NCBI RefSeq assembly: GCF_904849725.1
Contig: NC_058522.1
Location: forward strand, 438,183,529 to 438,247,528
DNA length: 64,000 nucleotides
DNA from: Hordeum vulgare subsp. vulgare
Lineage: Eukaryota > Streptophyta > Magnoliopsida > Poales > Poaceae
Direction: 5' to 3'
The position numbers were made by a program, and so were the translations under genes. This document shows, piece by piece, positions 53,100-64,000 of the stretch (position 1 is its first letter; every line of letters begins with the position of its first letter). A model generated the notes under the pieces. The model saw only the letters and a list, made by a program, of their open reading frames with translations. It did not search any database and had not been told where the DNA came from.

Positions 53100-54300
53100 T
53101 GATCTACAATAGAAAATATGCGATCACTAAGCAATCTGTTTATGTACAGTAATTCAAGCCTAAAATGGAACTACTCCCACTAAAGTCGGTATCCCTCCAC
53201 AAACTCTCAATGATTCAGGATCCGACTAGCATAAGCGACTAGTGAGCTTTAGCATCACTTCTAGTCAACTTGCCTATCCGGTAAGCAACTCCTTGCTAAT
53301 CGTATCTTATATGACTCCTATCGGTTGGGTAGGTACCTGATACTCCGGATCCCAACCTTCTTTGCCACAAGTCACAAAACCGTTTTGATAGCCTTGTCAA
53401 GTTAACCTGATGAAGTGCATGTACGTGTCCGAAAATAACCCTCTAGTTCAAGGACACCTAGTAGCACCTCAATTTTATGAGCCCACCACTAGACGTACTT
53501 GACGTGCGAAGGTGCAACATACGGAATGGAGATGTGCTTGATATTAACGAGGGATATTTCTACCATTCTAACATGTATAGAAACAAGAAGCAATATCAAT
53601 CACATATTAACATAAATATGTGAAATAGTATGGCTCCTTCATGGACGTCCCTCCAGGGCGGCTCCAACTCTGATGGCTGGGGTGGAACTCCATCTTGTCA
53701 TCATGCAAGGACACCAAAGCCTCGAACTTGATCTCTATCCTCCAACTACTACAACTAGTAATGAATTTATGGAGAATCACAAGTCGATGCACGGGCTGTT
53801 ATACAATATAAGGACAACACTTTGGCTCCTTCCGGCTGACAATCATGACATGCAGGTCATGTTAAATTACACACATGCATCACACTTGAGCCATACTATT
53901 CACATCAAACCTGCAAAACAAACTTATGCATGGAATCGGATTCTATTTGTTTGTGTGATCATGTACAAAATACACGGTGCTATGCACAAGGCGATCACAG
54001 ATCGAATCTGTACTCCGATCAAGCCGAATTTTCTAATCTCACCGATCTCATCAATCATCGCGAACCTGATTCGGATTTACATTTCACTGTTAACGCCGAT
54101 GGAGGAAACCAACTGGTAGTGGTAGGTTGTGTCACAAACTCGTCAATTCCGATTGACAGTAAATGTGCCTCAACAATCCTAATGTGCAATTGATCTCATA
54201 ACCGTGCACATAGCCGGTCTCAAGAACGACGACGTATCTCATCCGCCGCCTCCACATATCAAAATGTGCATCGGATTTGAAACGAAAACCTGTAGCACAG
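53100..54300 (-). other. Copia leader between primer site and gag
   Basis: About 1.2 kb on the minus strand without recognised protein domains, as in the long untranslated leader of BARE-type elements. The frames 53673-54119 and 53930-54193 are on the other strand and have no family match. Confidence 0.55.
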
Positions 54301-54312
54301 GCTCTGATACCA
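54301..54312 (-). promoter_or_regulatory. Copia primer-binding site
   Basis: On the minus strand TGGTATCAGAGC is complementary to initiator tRNA-Met. It sits four bases inside the 5' LTR. Confidence 0.85.
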
Positions 54313-54316
54313 CTAT

Positions 54317-54670
54317 TGGGTTTTACCATAGGAGCATCACGTGTGAATTAAAACTTTCCTACACGTAGAACAACCAAGAACATGCTACAGAGATGGATCA
54401 CATATCGTTACCACTAGATGTGTAGTGTCGTGCAGCGGAAGAAGAGTTGGGGCAGCGCGTCCGCGTGGTCCGTCTGCTCCTCGTCTAATCGCCCTCGAAC
54501 AGCCGGTCACCGGAACCTCACCCTCAAGAGGCAAGTCGCCGGATCCGATATACAAGTTCGCCGGAGCAGCATAAATGCATCGCCTCTAACGGTATCTGTG
54601 CGTGCAAGAGGAACGTCGTGCAGCAGACTGCAAGGTCCGGATCACACAGTCGGTGGCGGTGAGTGGAGGT
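54317..54670 (-). repeat. Copia 5' LTR, inner part only
   Basis: Starts on the plus strand with TGGGTTTTACCATAGGAGCA next to the primer site. It runs to GGAGGTGG, where E7 is inserted. The rest of the LTR should lie beyond E7, outside the window. Confidence 0.65.
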
Positions 54671-55420
54671 GGTGTAACATCCCAATTTTCCTAATTGGGA
54701 ATGTTTTACATTGTAGCTAAGCATCTATGCATATTGATTGAAATAAAGTTTGCATTTGAATTCTTTCGACTTTTGCTTTTGCATTTTCTATTTTTCCTCA
54801 CACGAGAAATGCCGGGAAAATAATCTCTTGCACGCAAGAGAGAGAGCGGAGGAAAATGACCCTCCAAAGTGTGGGGCATTTCTGAAATATTTGGAGCCAA
54901 GAAATCCAAAGTTTTATCGTGAGAATATTTGCAAAAAGAAATAAAGCATTTAGGGGATTTTCTGAAAAAACATTTTTTAAAAGTTTTTATTTTTGCTTTG
55001 GAAAAATGTTAATCGAGTAGAGGATATTTTTCTGATTTTTTTTGTATATAATACCCCATATTAATTATTTTATTTGTTGCATTTTCATTCCCTTTTAATT
55101 TCTGTTTCGGAAAAAGACTAAAATAGGAAAGGCTTTTTTTCCAAAAGGAAACCGCGCGTGAGCGCATCTTAGCTGTGGGCCGAATCCCACCAGATCCGGG
55201 ATCCGAAACCTCTTCGGATCGGCCGACTGCCCCGGGTTTCCCCCAGCCCCCTCTCCCTGCCGCGTGGGACCCGCGCCTGATCTGCCCCTTTCCTCGGTCA
55301 CCTTCCTCCTCTCTCCTCTCCCCTTTCCAAAAAAAATCGAGCCCGAGACCGAGTCCTCCCAGGATCGCCGGGATCCGCCTGATCCCTCTGCTCTTTCCCT
55401 CCCCGAGCTCCTCTCTCCCC

Positions 55421-55430
55421 CTATAAGTAC
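55421..55430 (+). promoter_or_regulatory. Possible TATA box of the E7 LTR promoter
   Basis: CTATAAGTAC lies after a C/T-rich stretch and about 30 bp before a GC-rich leader-like region, a typical plant core promoter layout. The start site is not known. Confidence 0.4.
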
Positions 55431-56390
55431 TGCCCTCGGCCGCCGCACCCGTTCTCCACATCGCCACGCCGTCCCACCGCCCCCAAGCCGCCCTGCTGCA
55501 GCCGCCGCCAGAGGACCCTATCTCAGCCGCCTTCGGTCGCTTACCGCACCGCCTCCGGCCACCCCGACCCCTCCCCGACGCCACCATCGCACTCGCCGCC
55601 CTCGCCCTCGTTGACTGAAGCCCTCGCCACCGCCGGAGACCCTCTGGAGCCCCTCCCCCATCCTCGCCCGAGCCGCCGCCGCCGTCAAGACCTCGCCGGA
55701 GCAGAGCACCGCCGGTGAGCACCCCATCCCCCTCAGTAGCAGTTAGATCGGGAACGTACGCTGCAGATTAGATCGGGAATACCCCTTCGGTTCTCTAACA
55801 AAACCGAGCCGGTTTTTATTCACTTAACTATTTAGCCGTAGGTTTTTCTTAAGTCTCGGCCATTTGCTCATAACACCCGCAGCACACACCCCCGCAGCCA
55901 TTCATTGAGCGCCACGTGTACCCCCCTGTCTGTTAGCAATTATTTTATTTTTCTGTTTAGTTCCAAAAATAGAAAAGTTTCAATTTTGTTTTGAGCATAG
56001 CTTTTGATCCCTTAGTCCAATGAGGTTGATTATTTTTCTAGTAGATCCCAATTTTTCTTTAGTTTTGAAAAACATATAATTTGTCTATGTATGGAATTTT
56101 TAAATTTGAATTAGATCAGATTTAGTTTAAACCTTCTTTTGCCTATTCCAGGAGTTTAAAAATTGATTTTGAGTTGATTCTTTTTGCTACTGCTTCCCAG
56201 TGATTATATCTTACTGTGGTAGAAGTTTCAATTTTTGTTTTAATATTTGTACTTGGGTTTTTAACAGAAACAAGTTTCTGCCTTGGTGACGTGTATTGAA
56301 TTCATTCACTTAGGCCATAGCAAACTTTTACTTGTCATGTTATTTTTACTTGTTGCTTGATTGTAGTGCTTATTGTGTGTATTTGTTTGT

Positions 56391-56500
56391 ATCGGTAGAT
56401 CACCTGGAGTGCGAAGCTTGTTACTCAGAAGCGCTCGATCAAGACAACTATCATCAAGGCAATTCATTTCGATCATGCTATTTCCTATGTTTTCGATGCA
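56391..56500 (+). promoter_or_regulatory. Conserved exon-like block in the E7 LTR
   Basis: TCGGTAG is followed by an open stretch encoding LECEACYSEALDQDNYHQGN. CGATCATGCTATTTCCTATG follows. Order, spacing and several nucleotide stretches (CAAGGCAA, GATCAT, CTATGT) match the E6 block at 33213-33340. Confidence 0.45.
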
Positions 56501-57135
56501 TGGTAGTTTCACCTTTCTTTGCCCAATTGCATGCTGCTTAGGTACTTGGAAATTTTAGTATAGGCTGTAGTATCATGTGGTAGGCACACAACAACCCCGA
56601 AACTTGGCCCCGGGACGACAAATTTCTTATTGCTATGCTTGAGTAGACGGGTTTTCGGTTGAGTGCATAACACGAGTAATGCGAGGTTGCTTAAATAATC
56701 AAGACCGGTTAAGACAAGATTTTCAAGACCTCGGACGCAATGCAACTCTGGGTGAAGGACGGTTGATCGGCTCCCTGGACAACCCAGTGTATGACCCGGG
56801 ATGCTGGAGAGGCCATGACATCCTGCGGAAAGCTTCACCCAGGCTCGAAGAGACGGACGGAGACTTCAAGACTCAAGGCTTACCTGCACAGCCACAAGTC
56901 ATTATGGGCTCTGGCTTGGTTGGACAAGGCGTCGACTCTGGACAGGCGGTGCTAGCAGATTTAGAAGAACGGTAGGAATGGATGGGCACCGACAAGGATT
57001 CAGAGGGACCCGTTGAAAGACCATGTTTTGATCATCCGGTCTTCAAACACCCTGAAGTGCGAGGACATACACGAAGGCGATCAAATCTTGTGGGGAACGT
57101 GTGCAAAACTTTGCAAAGTGCCCAACCTAATTGAT

Positions 57136-57150
57136 TAGCCGTGTCCACGG
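57136..57150 (+). promoter_or_regulatory. Conserved palindrome-like LTR motif in E7
   Basis: TAGCCGTGTCCACGG is identical to the motif in both E6 LTRs (34338-34352 and 44211-44225). It is followed by TCATGGACAACTTG, against TTAGAGGACGACTTG in E6. Confidence 0.5.
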
Positions 57151-57768
57151 TCATGGACAACTTGAGCCGAAGGCATTGAAATTTCCCTAAACTCTCGACA
57201 CAACTTAATAATGATGTGGGTGTTAATAACAACTCGGGTACGAGAATTGGTTGGCGGAACCATCTCGGTAACAACAAACAATGTAGTAATATTTTGCATC
57301 CAGCCCCTCTTGTTGTAGGATAAAATTGGCTTTATGCAAAACTTATGGCCCCACCTGCCAAATATGCATGTAAAGATAGTGGATTATTATTTTTACCCCT
57401 CTCTTTGATGACTTGCCGGCATATTCCATATGCTGACCTACACGGCTGCAACGTATCATGTTGCAGAGTACTTTTCCGACCAGGAGTGAGGCTATAATCA
57501 ACGCTCAGTGACATGCCGTGGAGTCGGATGGACTCGTCTACCTGATGCTTCCACTAGTCTTCGTTAGATATCTCATGAGATGGCCTTCAGCCACTTTATT
57601 GTAGTCCTTTATCGTAATAAAGTACTCTTTATGAGATTTCGATTAATAAAGCTGTGTGATTGAACTCTTGAATATATACATTATGTACTGAGTGTGTACC
57701 AGCATGATCTTTGGATGGTACGGAAACACCAGAGGCTTGACTCGTCTTGAGTCGGGTCGCTACAGAAA

Positions 57769-57781
57769 TGGTATTCAGAGC
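57769..57781 (+). promoter_or_regulatory. E7 primer-binding site with one inserted base
   Basis: TGGTATTCAGAGC four bases after the LTR is the initiator tRNA-Met site TGGTATCAGAGC with an extra T. Confidence 0.75.
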
Positions 57782-57905
57782 ACACGATGACCGTAGGACG
57801 TAACCTCCAGGAATGGAAAAGCCTTAGGAAGAAAACTATTTTTCTTATGTCTATAAATCTTCTATTTCCTCTTCTGATCATTTCTGACTTCTCTCTGATT
57901 TTCCA

Positions 57906-58622
57906 ATGTTTTTGATGGCCACCTTCATCCCCGTTAAGTTCACGGAGTTTTGCCAGCCCGACGCCACTATGCCTTTCGGAAAGGAGCTGGTATAGATCAC
58001 CAGGGACTTGAGGATTGCTCGGCCGACTATCACACGGAAGCCGACTTCATCTTACCCGGAGGATTCACGCTACAGGATCGAGGTGCACGTTCCCGGAAGG
58101 ACATTCGAGCCGCGCACTGAGCCGGTGGATTTCAAGTTCATCGCACCCAACTGGATTCTCGGAAGGGACATGGCGGTCCATTGTGCACTCGGACGTATCA
58201 AGGAAGAGCACAAAGGCTGCCCTATTTCACCAGACCTATTCACGGTATCCCGGAGAAGCGAAGACGGAGAAATCATCTCAAGCAAGACCAAGGACGCTCT
58301 CCTGTCTTATGCCCAGACCTTGGAGAAGCACAGCGGGACTCTGGAGCATCGTGTGATCAAGGACGCCAGGAAGATCAAGCTACTGTCGCTCCGCGAACTC
58401 GAACTCGAAGAAGCAGCCCGGGAAGCCCACTATGAGCACGAACTGGAAGTGAAGGACTTTCTGGAGCGGATCGAGAAGCTGAAGACTCGAGTTGCATACC
58501 TGGAGGAGGAACTGGACATGGGCGAGAACCTTCATCCCGAAGGTGACGTAGCCCCCTTGATCAGCAATGATGAGGACTATGAAGAAAGCTCCACCGAAGG
58601 ACCCATCACCATGCTTTGCTGA
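57906..58622 (+). pseudogene. E7 ORF0: pre-gag protein with coiled coil
   Basis: The frame opens at ATG 57906 or 57915 (MATFIPVKFTEFCQPDATMP). It has a TAG at 57993-57995 and is then open for 208 codons to the stop at 58620. Residues about 55-105 (YRIEVHVPGRTFEP, VDFKFIAPNW, MAVHCALGRIKEEH) have two strands followed by a MAVHxA helix. This resembles the end of the dsRNA-binding-like domain of the E6 ORF0. The second half is a charged coiled coil (LRELELEEAAREAHYEHELE, VKDFLERIEKLKTRVAYLEE), followed by an acidic tail. No known family is recognised. The ORF lies between the primer site and gag, exactly as in E6, with gag 214 bp downstream. If functional it would need its own translation initiation or a spliced mRNA. 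Confidence 0.6.
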
Positions 58623-58835
58623 GGAGGACACTTAGACTAGACGACCAAATTTACTTTACCGTTAAACGCTTAGGCCGATGTTTAGGATTATCGAATTTTG
58701 TATCCCCGTGTGAACCTTTGTGATGGTATTGAATAAAACGTGTGGTGTGATACTTGTTTGTTGCATTTCATACGGGTAGTGTAATTACTCTTAGACCATT
58801 GTTCCATGCTAATCTCACCCCTCTACAAACATCAG

Positions 58836-61800
58836 ATGCCTCCGAGACGCGCCCCTGAGTCCAACTTTCCGTCGGAACTCACCCAGTTGATCCAGCAACA
58901 GAACACCCTGATGCAACTGATCATCCAGAACCAGAACAATAACAACAACCATCATCCACCCCAGGCCGACAATCTCACCCGTTTCCTGAGGTTGAACCCT
59001 CCGACTTTCTCCAGCAGCATTGAGCCCATTGTGGCAGATGATTGGCTCCACAAGATGGAGCAGGAACTTATCACTGCTGGTTGTTCTAAAGCTGAGAAGG
59101 TGCGCTTTGTCGCGCATCAACTTGAAGGCCCGGCAGCTGCATGGTGGGAGAACTACGCCACCACATACCCCATTGCTGGAGTCACTTGGGAGCAGTTCAA
59201 GCAAGCCTTCCGTACTGCACATGTCTCAGCTAGTGCAATGAGTCTGAAGAAGCGTGAGTTTTGCAACTTACGCCAGGGGAATCGCTTTGTGGCTCAGTAT
59301 GTCGATGAATTTAGCATGCTCGCCCGTTATGCACCTGGAGATGTGGCCGATGATGCGGCCAAGCAGGAAAAATTCTTGGAGGGACTCAATGATGAGCTGA
59401 GCATTTAGCTGACTGTAGCCACCTTCAACAACTACCAGGAGCTGGTGGATAAGGCCCTCATCTTGGTGGGGAAACACCAGCAGATGGAGAACCGCAAGCG
59501 GAAGTATGGGAATGGAAAGTTCAACTCCGGCACTCAGCAGAAGCCTCGCTACACCCCCTATTCAGGGAATACCGGGACTGGATCCGGTAAGTTTGGACGA
59601 CACGTCCAGCATAACCACCCAGTGCACAACCATGGAGGCCACAACCATGGAGGTAATGGGAACCACCGCAACAACATCAACTTCAAGAATGGCGGTACTG
59701 GCACTCAGCAGCATTCAGCTCCAGCTCAGAAGGATCTGAATCACATCACCTGCTTCAAGTGTCAGAAGACAAGACACAATGCCACTGAATGTCCCTAGAA
59801 CAAGCAGGGAAATGGAAACGGCAACGACAACTCTGCAGCAAAGAAGCCCAATCCTTTTCCTCGAGCTCAGGTGAATCACATTGACGTCGAAGAGGTCTAT
59901 GATCACCCCGATACTGTGGTTGGTAAGTTTTTGCTAAATTCACGTCCAGTATTGGTACTTTTTGATTCTGGTGCAACGCATTCATTCATATCAAGGATAG
60001 TTGTGGAAAAGTATAGTTTGCCAACTAGAACCCTCAGCCAACCCATTAAGGTCAATTCCCGAGGAGGCATGATGACCGCCGGGATAGGATGCCATGCTTT
60101 GAGTCTCAACATCGGGAACCATAATTTCCCCACCAACCTCATCGTATTAGAGTCCCAGGGATTGGATGTAATCCTAGGCATGGATTGGTTGGCCAAGTAT
60201 GAAGGGAATATTGATTGTGCCCTTAAGTCTATTTTTCTCACCACCCCCGAGCAGAAGCGGATTAAGTACGTGTCTCAGCGCCCGACACGGAGTAAACGAG
60301 TAAACTCTCTCACGGGAGTAGTCCAGGACGAACTACCGATTGTACAGGAGTACCCAGATGTATTTCCGAAGGAATTGCCGGGCATGCCACCTGATAGAGA
60401 GATTGAGTTCTTGATTGAGCTATTACCCGGAACAGCCCCGATATCCAAGAGACCCTATCGGATGCCCGCAAATGACTTGGTAGAAATAAAGAAGCAAATT
60501 AAGGAGTTGTTGGACAAAGGGTATATTCGCCCAAGTTCTTCACCTTGGGGAGCCCCACTGCTCTTGGTTGAAAAGAAGGATAAGTCATTGAGAATGGTTC
60601 TTGATTATCGTGCATTGAACGAGGTGACCATCAAGAACAAGTACCCCTTGCCGATGATCAATGATCTGTTTGATCAATTAGTTGGAGCTCGCATATTCTC
60701 AAAGATCGATCTTCGATCCGGGTATCATCAGCTGAAGATTCGTGAACAGGATATACCCAAGACAGCCTTCACCACTCGGTACGGCTTGTATGAGTACACG
60801 GTCATGTCATTTGGACTGACTAATGCTCCGACATATTTTATGAATCTGATGAACAAGGTATTTATGGATTACTTGGACAAGTTTGTCGTGGTGTTCATCG
60901 ATGACATACTGATATTCTCCAAGAACGAAGAGGAACACAAGGAACATCTGCGTCTAGTTCTGGAGAAACTTTGAGAGCATAAGATATATGCAAAGTTTAG
61001 CAAATGGTGGTTTTGGTTGAAGGAAGTCGGATTCCTCAGACACGTCATCTCAGGAGAAGGAATAGCAGTGGACCCTGCCAAGGTCGCAGCAGTCACCGAA
61101 TGGGTAGCACCCACTACAGTCAAGGAGATCCGCAGTTTCCTCGGACTTGCCGGATATTACGGGAGGTTCATTGAGAATTTCTCAAAGATCGCCAAGCCCA
61201 TGACAGAGTTTTTGAAGAAGGCATCCAAGTATGTTTGGACTAAGGAATGTGAAATCAGTTTTCAAGAGTTGAAGAAACGTCTGGTTACAACCCCAATGTT
61301 GATATTGCCGAACATTCGGAAGGATTTCCAGGTTTACTGTGACGCTTCTCGTCAAGGACTCAGAGGAGTGCTCATGCAAGAAGGTAAAGTTGTAGCCTAT
61401 GCATCTAGACAGCTCAGACCCCATGAGTTGAACTATGCCACGCATGACCTGGAACTAGCAGCCGTAGTGCACGCTCTTAAGACCCGGAGACATTTCCTGA
61501 TCGGAAATAGTTGTGATGTTTACACTGATCACAAGAGCCTGAAATATATCTTCACTCAGAAGGAGTTGAACCTCAGACAGAGGCGATGGCTAGAGTTGAT
61601 CAAGGACTATGACATGAGATTGCATTATCACCCAGGCAAGGCAAATGTTGTAGCCGATGCGTTGAGCCGCAAGAGTTACGTGAACACCCTCATAGCAGGA
61701 GGATTACCCCAGGAGTTAGTCGATGACCTCCGGGAGCTCAAATTGGAAATAGTTCCAAGAGGATTTGTTGCCACACTAGAAATTCAGTCCACCTTGACAG

Positions 61801-63269
61801 AAAAGATCCGCGAGGCACAGAAATCAGACAAGGAGATAGCTGAGATTAAGCAGAAAATGAAAGACGGAAAGGCTAAAGGTTTTCGTGAGGATGAACACGA
61901 AACTTTATGGTTTGAGGATCGCATTTATGTGCCCAATGATCCCGAACTCAGGAAGTTGATACTTCAGGAGGCCCATGATTCCCCGTACTCGATACACCCC
62001 GGCAACACCAAGATGTATCTGGATCTGAAAGAAAATTTCTGGTGGATAGGAATGAAGAAAGACATTGCCGAGTTCGTAGCAATATGCGATGTTTGTCAGC
62101 GAGTAAAAGCCGAGCATCAGAAGCCAGCAGGTTTGCTCCAACCTCTGCTGATACCCAAGTGGAAATGGGAAAAGCTTGGTATGGACTTCATCACAGGATT
62201 ACCCAGGACCCGTTTTGGCTATGATTCTATTTGGGTTGTGGTCGATCGTTTGACCAAGGTAGCTCACTTCATTCCTGTGAAGAATACTTACACGAGTGCC
62301 AAGCTGGCCAAGATATATATGACCAGGATCGTATGTCTGCACGGAGTACCGAAGAGCATTGTGTCAGATAGAGGGACTCAGTTCACATCAAAATTTTGGC
62401 ACCAACTGCACGAAACCTTGGGAACGAGATTGGAGTTCAATACATCTTTTCACCCACAGACGGATGGACAGACCGAGAGAGTCAATCAGATTTTGGAGGA
62501 CATGTTGAGAGCTTGCGCACTAGACTATGGGTCTAGTTGGGATGACAATCTGCCTTATGCCGAGTTCTCATACAACAACAGCTATCAGACCAGTCTGAAG
62601 ATGGCCCCTTTCGAAGCTCTATACGGAAGGAGGTGCAGAACACCGTTGATGTGGGATGGAGTTGGAGACCGACAACTTTTTGGTCCCGACCTTATCCGAG
62701 ATTCTGAAGAGAAGGTCAAGCTAATTCGTGACCGACTCAAGATAGCTCAGTCCAGGCAGAAAAGTTATGCTGACAGCAAACGCAAAGAAGTGACATATGA
62801 AGTGGGAGACCAAGCATACCTTCGGGTGTCTCCACCTTGAGGAATCAAGAGATTTGGTGTGAAAGGAAAGTTAGCACCCCGTTTCATTGGCCCCTACAAA
62901 ATTCTTGAACGTAGAGGCGAAGTTGCATATAAACTGGAACTGCCGGAAGGATTGTCCGGAGGTCATGATGTCTTCCATGTTTCCCAGTTGAAGAAATGCC
63001 ACACTAAGATGGCCGATGTTCCGTTGAGAGATACAGTGCCCCTAGAGGCCACACAGCTTGACAGTGATCTGACGTATGAGGAGAAACCCGTCAGGATTCT
63101 CGAGACTACCAACAGAGTTACCCGCAGCAAGACCATCAAGTTCTGCAAGGTGTTGTGGAGCCACCACACCGAGGAAGAAGCCACCTGGGAACGAGAAGAG
63201 GATCTTCGTCGAGACCACCCGCACCTATTTTCTACCCAACCCGAATCTCGAGGGCGAGATTCATCTTAA
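58836..63269 (+). pseudogene. E7 gag-pol polyprotein (four in-frame stops)
   Basis: Gag starts at ATG 58836 (MPPRRAPESNFPSELTQLIQ), with a Gln/Asn-rich stretch and the retrotransposon gag motif LEGPAAAWWENYA. The zinc knuckle at 59751 reads CFKCQKTRHNATEC and lacks the usual Gly before His. Protease [10 protein letters not shown] is near 59960. Reverse transcriptase carries FIDDIL near 60894. RNase [16 protein letters not shown] follows near 61333. Integrase has HPGNTKMY and CDVCQRVK for zinc, then MDFITG, SDRGTQFTSKF and HPQTDGQTERVNQ for the DDE triad (61990-62500). The chromodomain-like end EKPVRILETTNRVTRSKTIK to RRDHPHLF closes at TAA 63267. Stops lie at 59406, 59796, 60972 and 62838; no frameshift is seen. 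Catalytic motifs are intact. Confidence 0.95.
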
Positions 63270-63281
63270 GGTGGGTAGGTT
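63268..63281 (+). promoter_or_regulatory. E7 polypurine tract
   Basis: AAGGTGGGTAGGTT directly precedes the 3' LTR and overlaps the gag-pol stop codon by two bases. Confidence 0.65.
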
Positions 63282-64000
63282 TGTAACATCCCAATTTTCC
63301 TAATTGGGAATGTTTTACATTGTACCTAAGCATCTATGCATATTGATTGAAATAAAGTTTGCATTTGAATTCTTTCGACTTTTGCTTTTGCATTTCTATT
63401 TTTCCTCACACGAGAAATGCCGGGAAAATAATCTCTTGCACGCAAGAGAGAGAGAGCGGAGGAAAATGACCCTCCAAAGTGCGGGGCATTTCTGAAATAT
63501 TTGGAGCCAAGAAATCCAAAGTTTTATCGTGAGAATATTTGCAAAAAGAAATAAAGCATTTAGGGGATTTTCTGAAGAAAAAAAAATTTAAAAGTTTTTA
63601 TTTTTGCTTTGGAAAAATGTTAATCGAGTGGAGGATATTTTTCTGATTTTTTTTTGTATATAATACCCCATATGAATTATTTTATTTGTTTCCTTTTTAT
63701 TCCCTTTTAATTTCTGTTTCGGAAAAAGACTACAATAGGAAAGGTTTTTTTTCCAAAAGGAAACCGCGCCTGAGCGCATCTTAGCTGTGGGCCGAATCCC
63801 ACCAGATCCGGGATCCGAAACCTCTTCGGATTGGCCGACTACCCCGGGTTTCCCCCAGCCCCCACTCCCTGCCGCGTGGGACCCGCGCCCGATCTGCCCC
63901 TTCCCTCGGTGACCTTCCTCCTCTCTCCTCTCCCCTTTCCAAAAAAAACCGAGCCCGAGCCCGAGTCCTCCCACGATCGCCGGGATCCGCCCGATCCCTC
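63282..64000 (+). repeat. E7 3' LTR, first 719 bp
   Basis: Repeats 54671 onward with few substitutions and small indels in A and T runs. It is cut by the window edge. Confidence 0.93.

Larger units (their letters stand above)
50751..54670 (-). mobile_element. Copia: decayed BARE-like copia retrotransposon, 5' half
   Basis: On the minus strand the order is partial 5' LTR (to 54317), tRNA-Met primer site, a leader of about 1.2 kb, gag, zinc knuckle, protease region, integrase and the first residues of reverse transcriptase. It is truncated at about 50751. E7 interrupts its LTR at 54671. The polyprotein resembles BARE/Angela-group copia elements, but the LTR is a different sequence, so the family is not BARE itself. 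Confidence 0.85.
54671..57764 (+). repeat. E7 5' LTR (3094 bp)
   Basis: Begins TGTAACATCCCAATTTTCC and ends GGTCGCTACA. The first 700 bp are nearly identical to 63282-64000. A GC-rich block lies at 55150-55740, with a TATA-like CTATAAGTAC at 55421 and a donor-like CCGGTGAGC near 55710. Long minus-strand frames here (55009-55722) follow base composition and are not genes. Confidence 0.93.
54671..64000 (+). mobile_element. E7: Tekay/Del-like chromovirus, 3' end outside window
   Basis: The 5' LTR is 54671-57764. The 3' LTR begins at 63282 and leaves the window after 719 bp. The left flank GGTGG is the presumed target duplication; the right copy is outside. The coding order is pre-gag ORF, gag, protease, reverse transcriptase, RNase H, integrase and chromodomain-like end. 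It is the least damaged element here: gag-pol is in one frame throughout and only stop codons break it. It differs in LTR sequence from E6, so it is another family of the same lineage. Confidence 0.95.

Noticed and set aside
53673..54193. Plus-strand frames of 148 and 87 residues
   Set aside because: They run antisense through the copia leader, overlap each other and have no recognisable domain.
55009..55722. 237-residue minus-strand frame rich in Gly, Arg and Glu
   Set aside because: It lies in the GC-rich block of the E7 LTR and recurs partly in the 3' LTR. Composition explains it.

Overview
The window is plant nuclear DNA from a grass of the tribe Triticeae (wheat, Aegilops, barley and relatives). 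I base this on a BARE-1/WIS/Angela-type copia LTR, Triticeae-style gypsy LTRs that begin TGATACGTCTC, and a CTCCCTCCGT-type Stowaway MITE. I found no intact host gene, no tRNA or rRNA gene and no CRISPR array. Almost every base lies in nested transposable elements. Family names other than BARE/Angela are only likenesses; I use the labels E1 to E8 plus 'copia'.

Left block (1-25413). E1 (3-12749, minus strand) is a complete but non-autonomous LTR retrotransposon carrying two ~1560-bp LTRs and a tRNA-Asp-type primer site. A CACTA DNA transposon (4972-10827, target duplication TGG) sits inside it and holds exon-sized pieces of several host genes, all on the minus strand: 40S ribosomal protein S20, chaperonin-60, protein phosphatase 2C, a signal-anchor first exon and an unidentified 3' end. 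E1 is inserted into E2 (12750-15578, plus, same family). E2 is inserted into E3 (15579-25413, plus), a Tat-lineage gypsy element. E3 has a Tat-specific RNase H, an integrase split by an Angela-type solo LTR (16850-18678, duplication CATCC), a 165-bp tandem array, and a long antisense gene of the 'putative gypsy type transposon' family.

Middle block (25414-50475). A scrap of an E1-like internal region is followed by E4, a second Tat-like element on the minus strand. Its antisense gene is on the plus strand and is interrupted by E5 (28157-49618, minus, duplication GCTGG at both ends 21 kb apart). E5 contains a truncated LTR of another family (E8) and a complete 13.9-kb Tekay/Del-like chromovirus, E6 (31091-45015, plus, duplication TGTGG). 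E6 has 4-kb LTRs, an extra ORF before gag, and a decayed gag-pol with a C-terminal chromodomain-like end.

Right block (50478-64000). A BARE/Angela LTR fragment lies next to a decayed minus-strand copia element (50751-54670). Its 5' LTR is interrupted by E7 (54671 to beyond the window, plus), a second Tekay-like chromovirus that also has an ORF before gag. Its gag-pol is open in one frame apart from four stop codons.

Inferred order, youngest inside oldest: CACTA in E1 in E2 in E3; the Angela solo LTR in E3; E6 and E8 in E5 in E4; E7 in copia. The most unusual signals are the multi-gene capture by the CACTA element, the shared pre-gag ORF of the two chromoviruses (dsRNA-binding-like in E6), and short sequence blocks conserved between their otherwise different LTRs.
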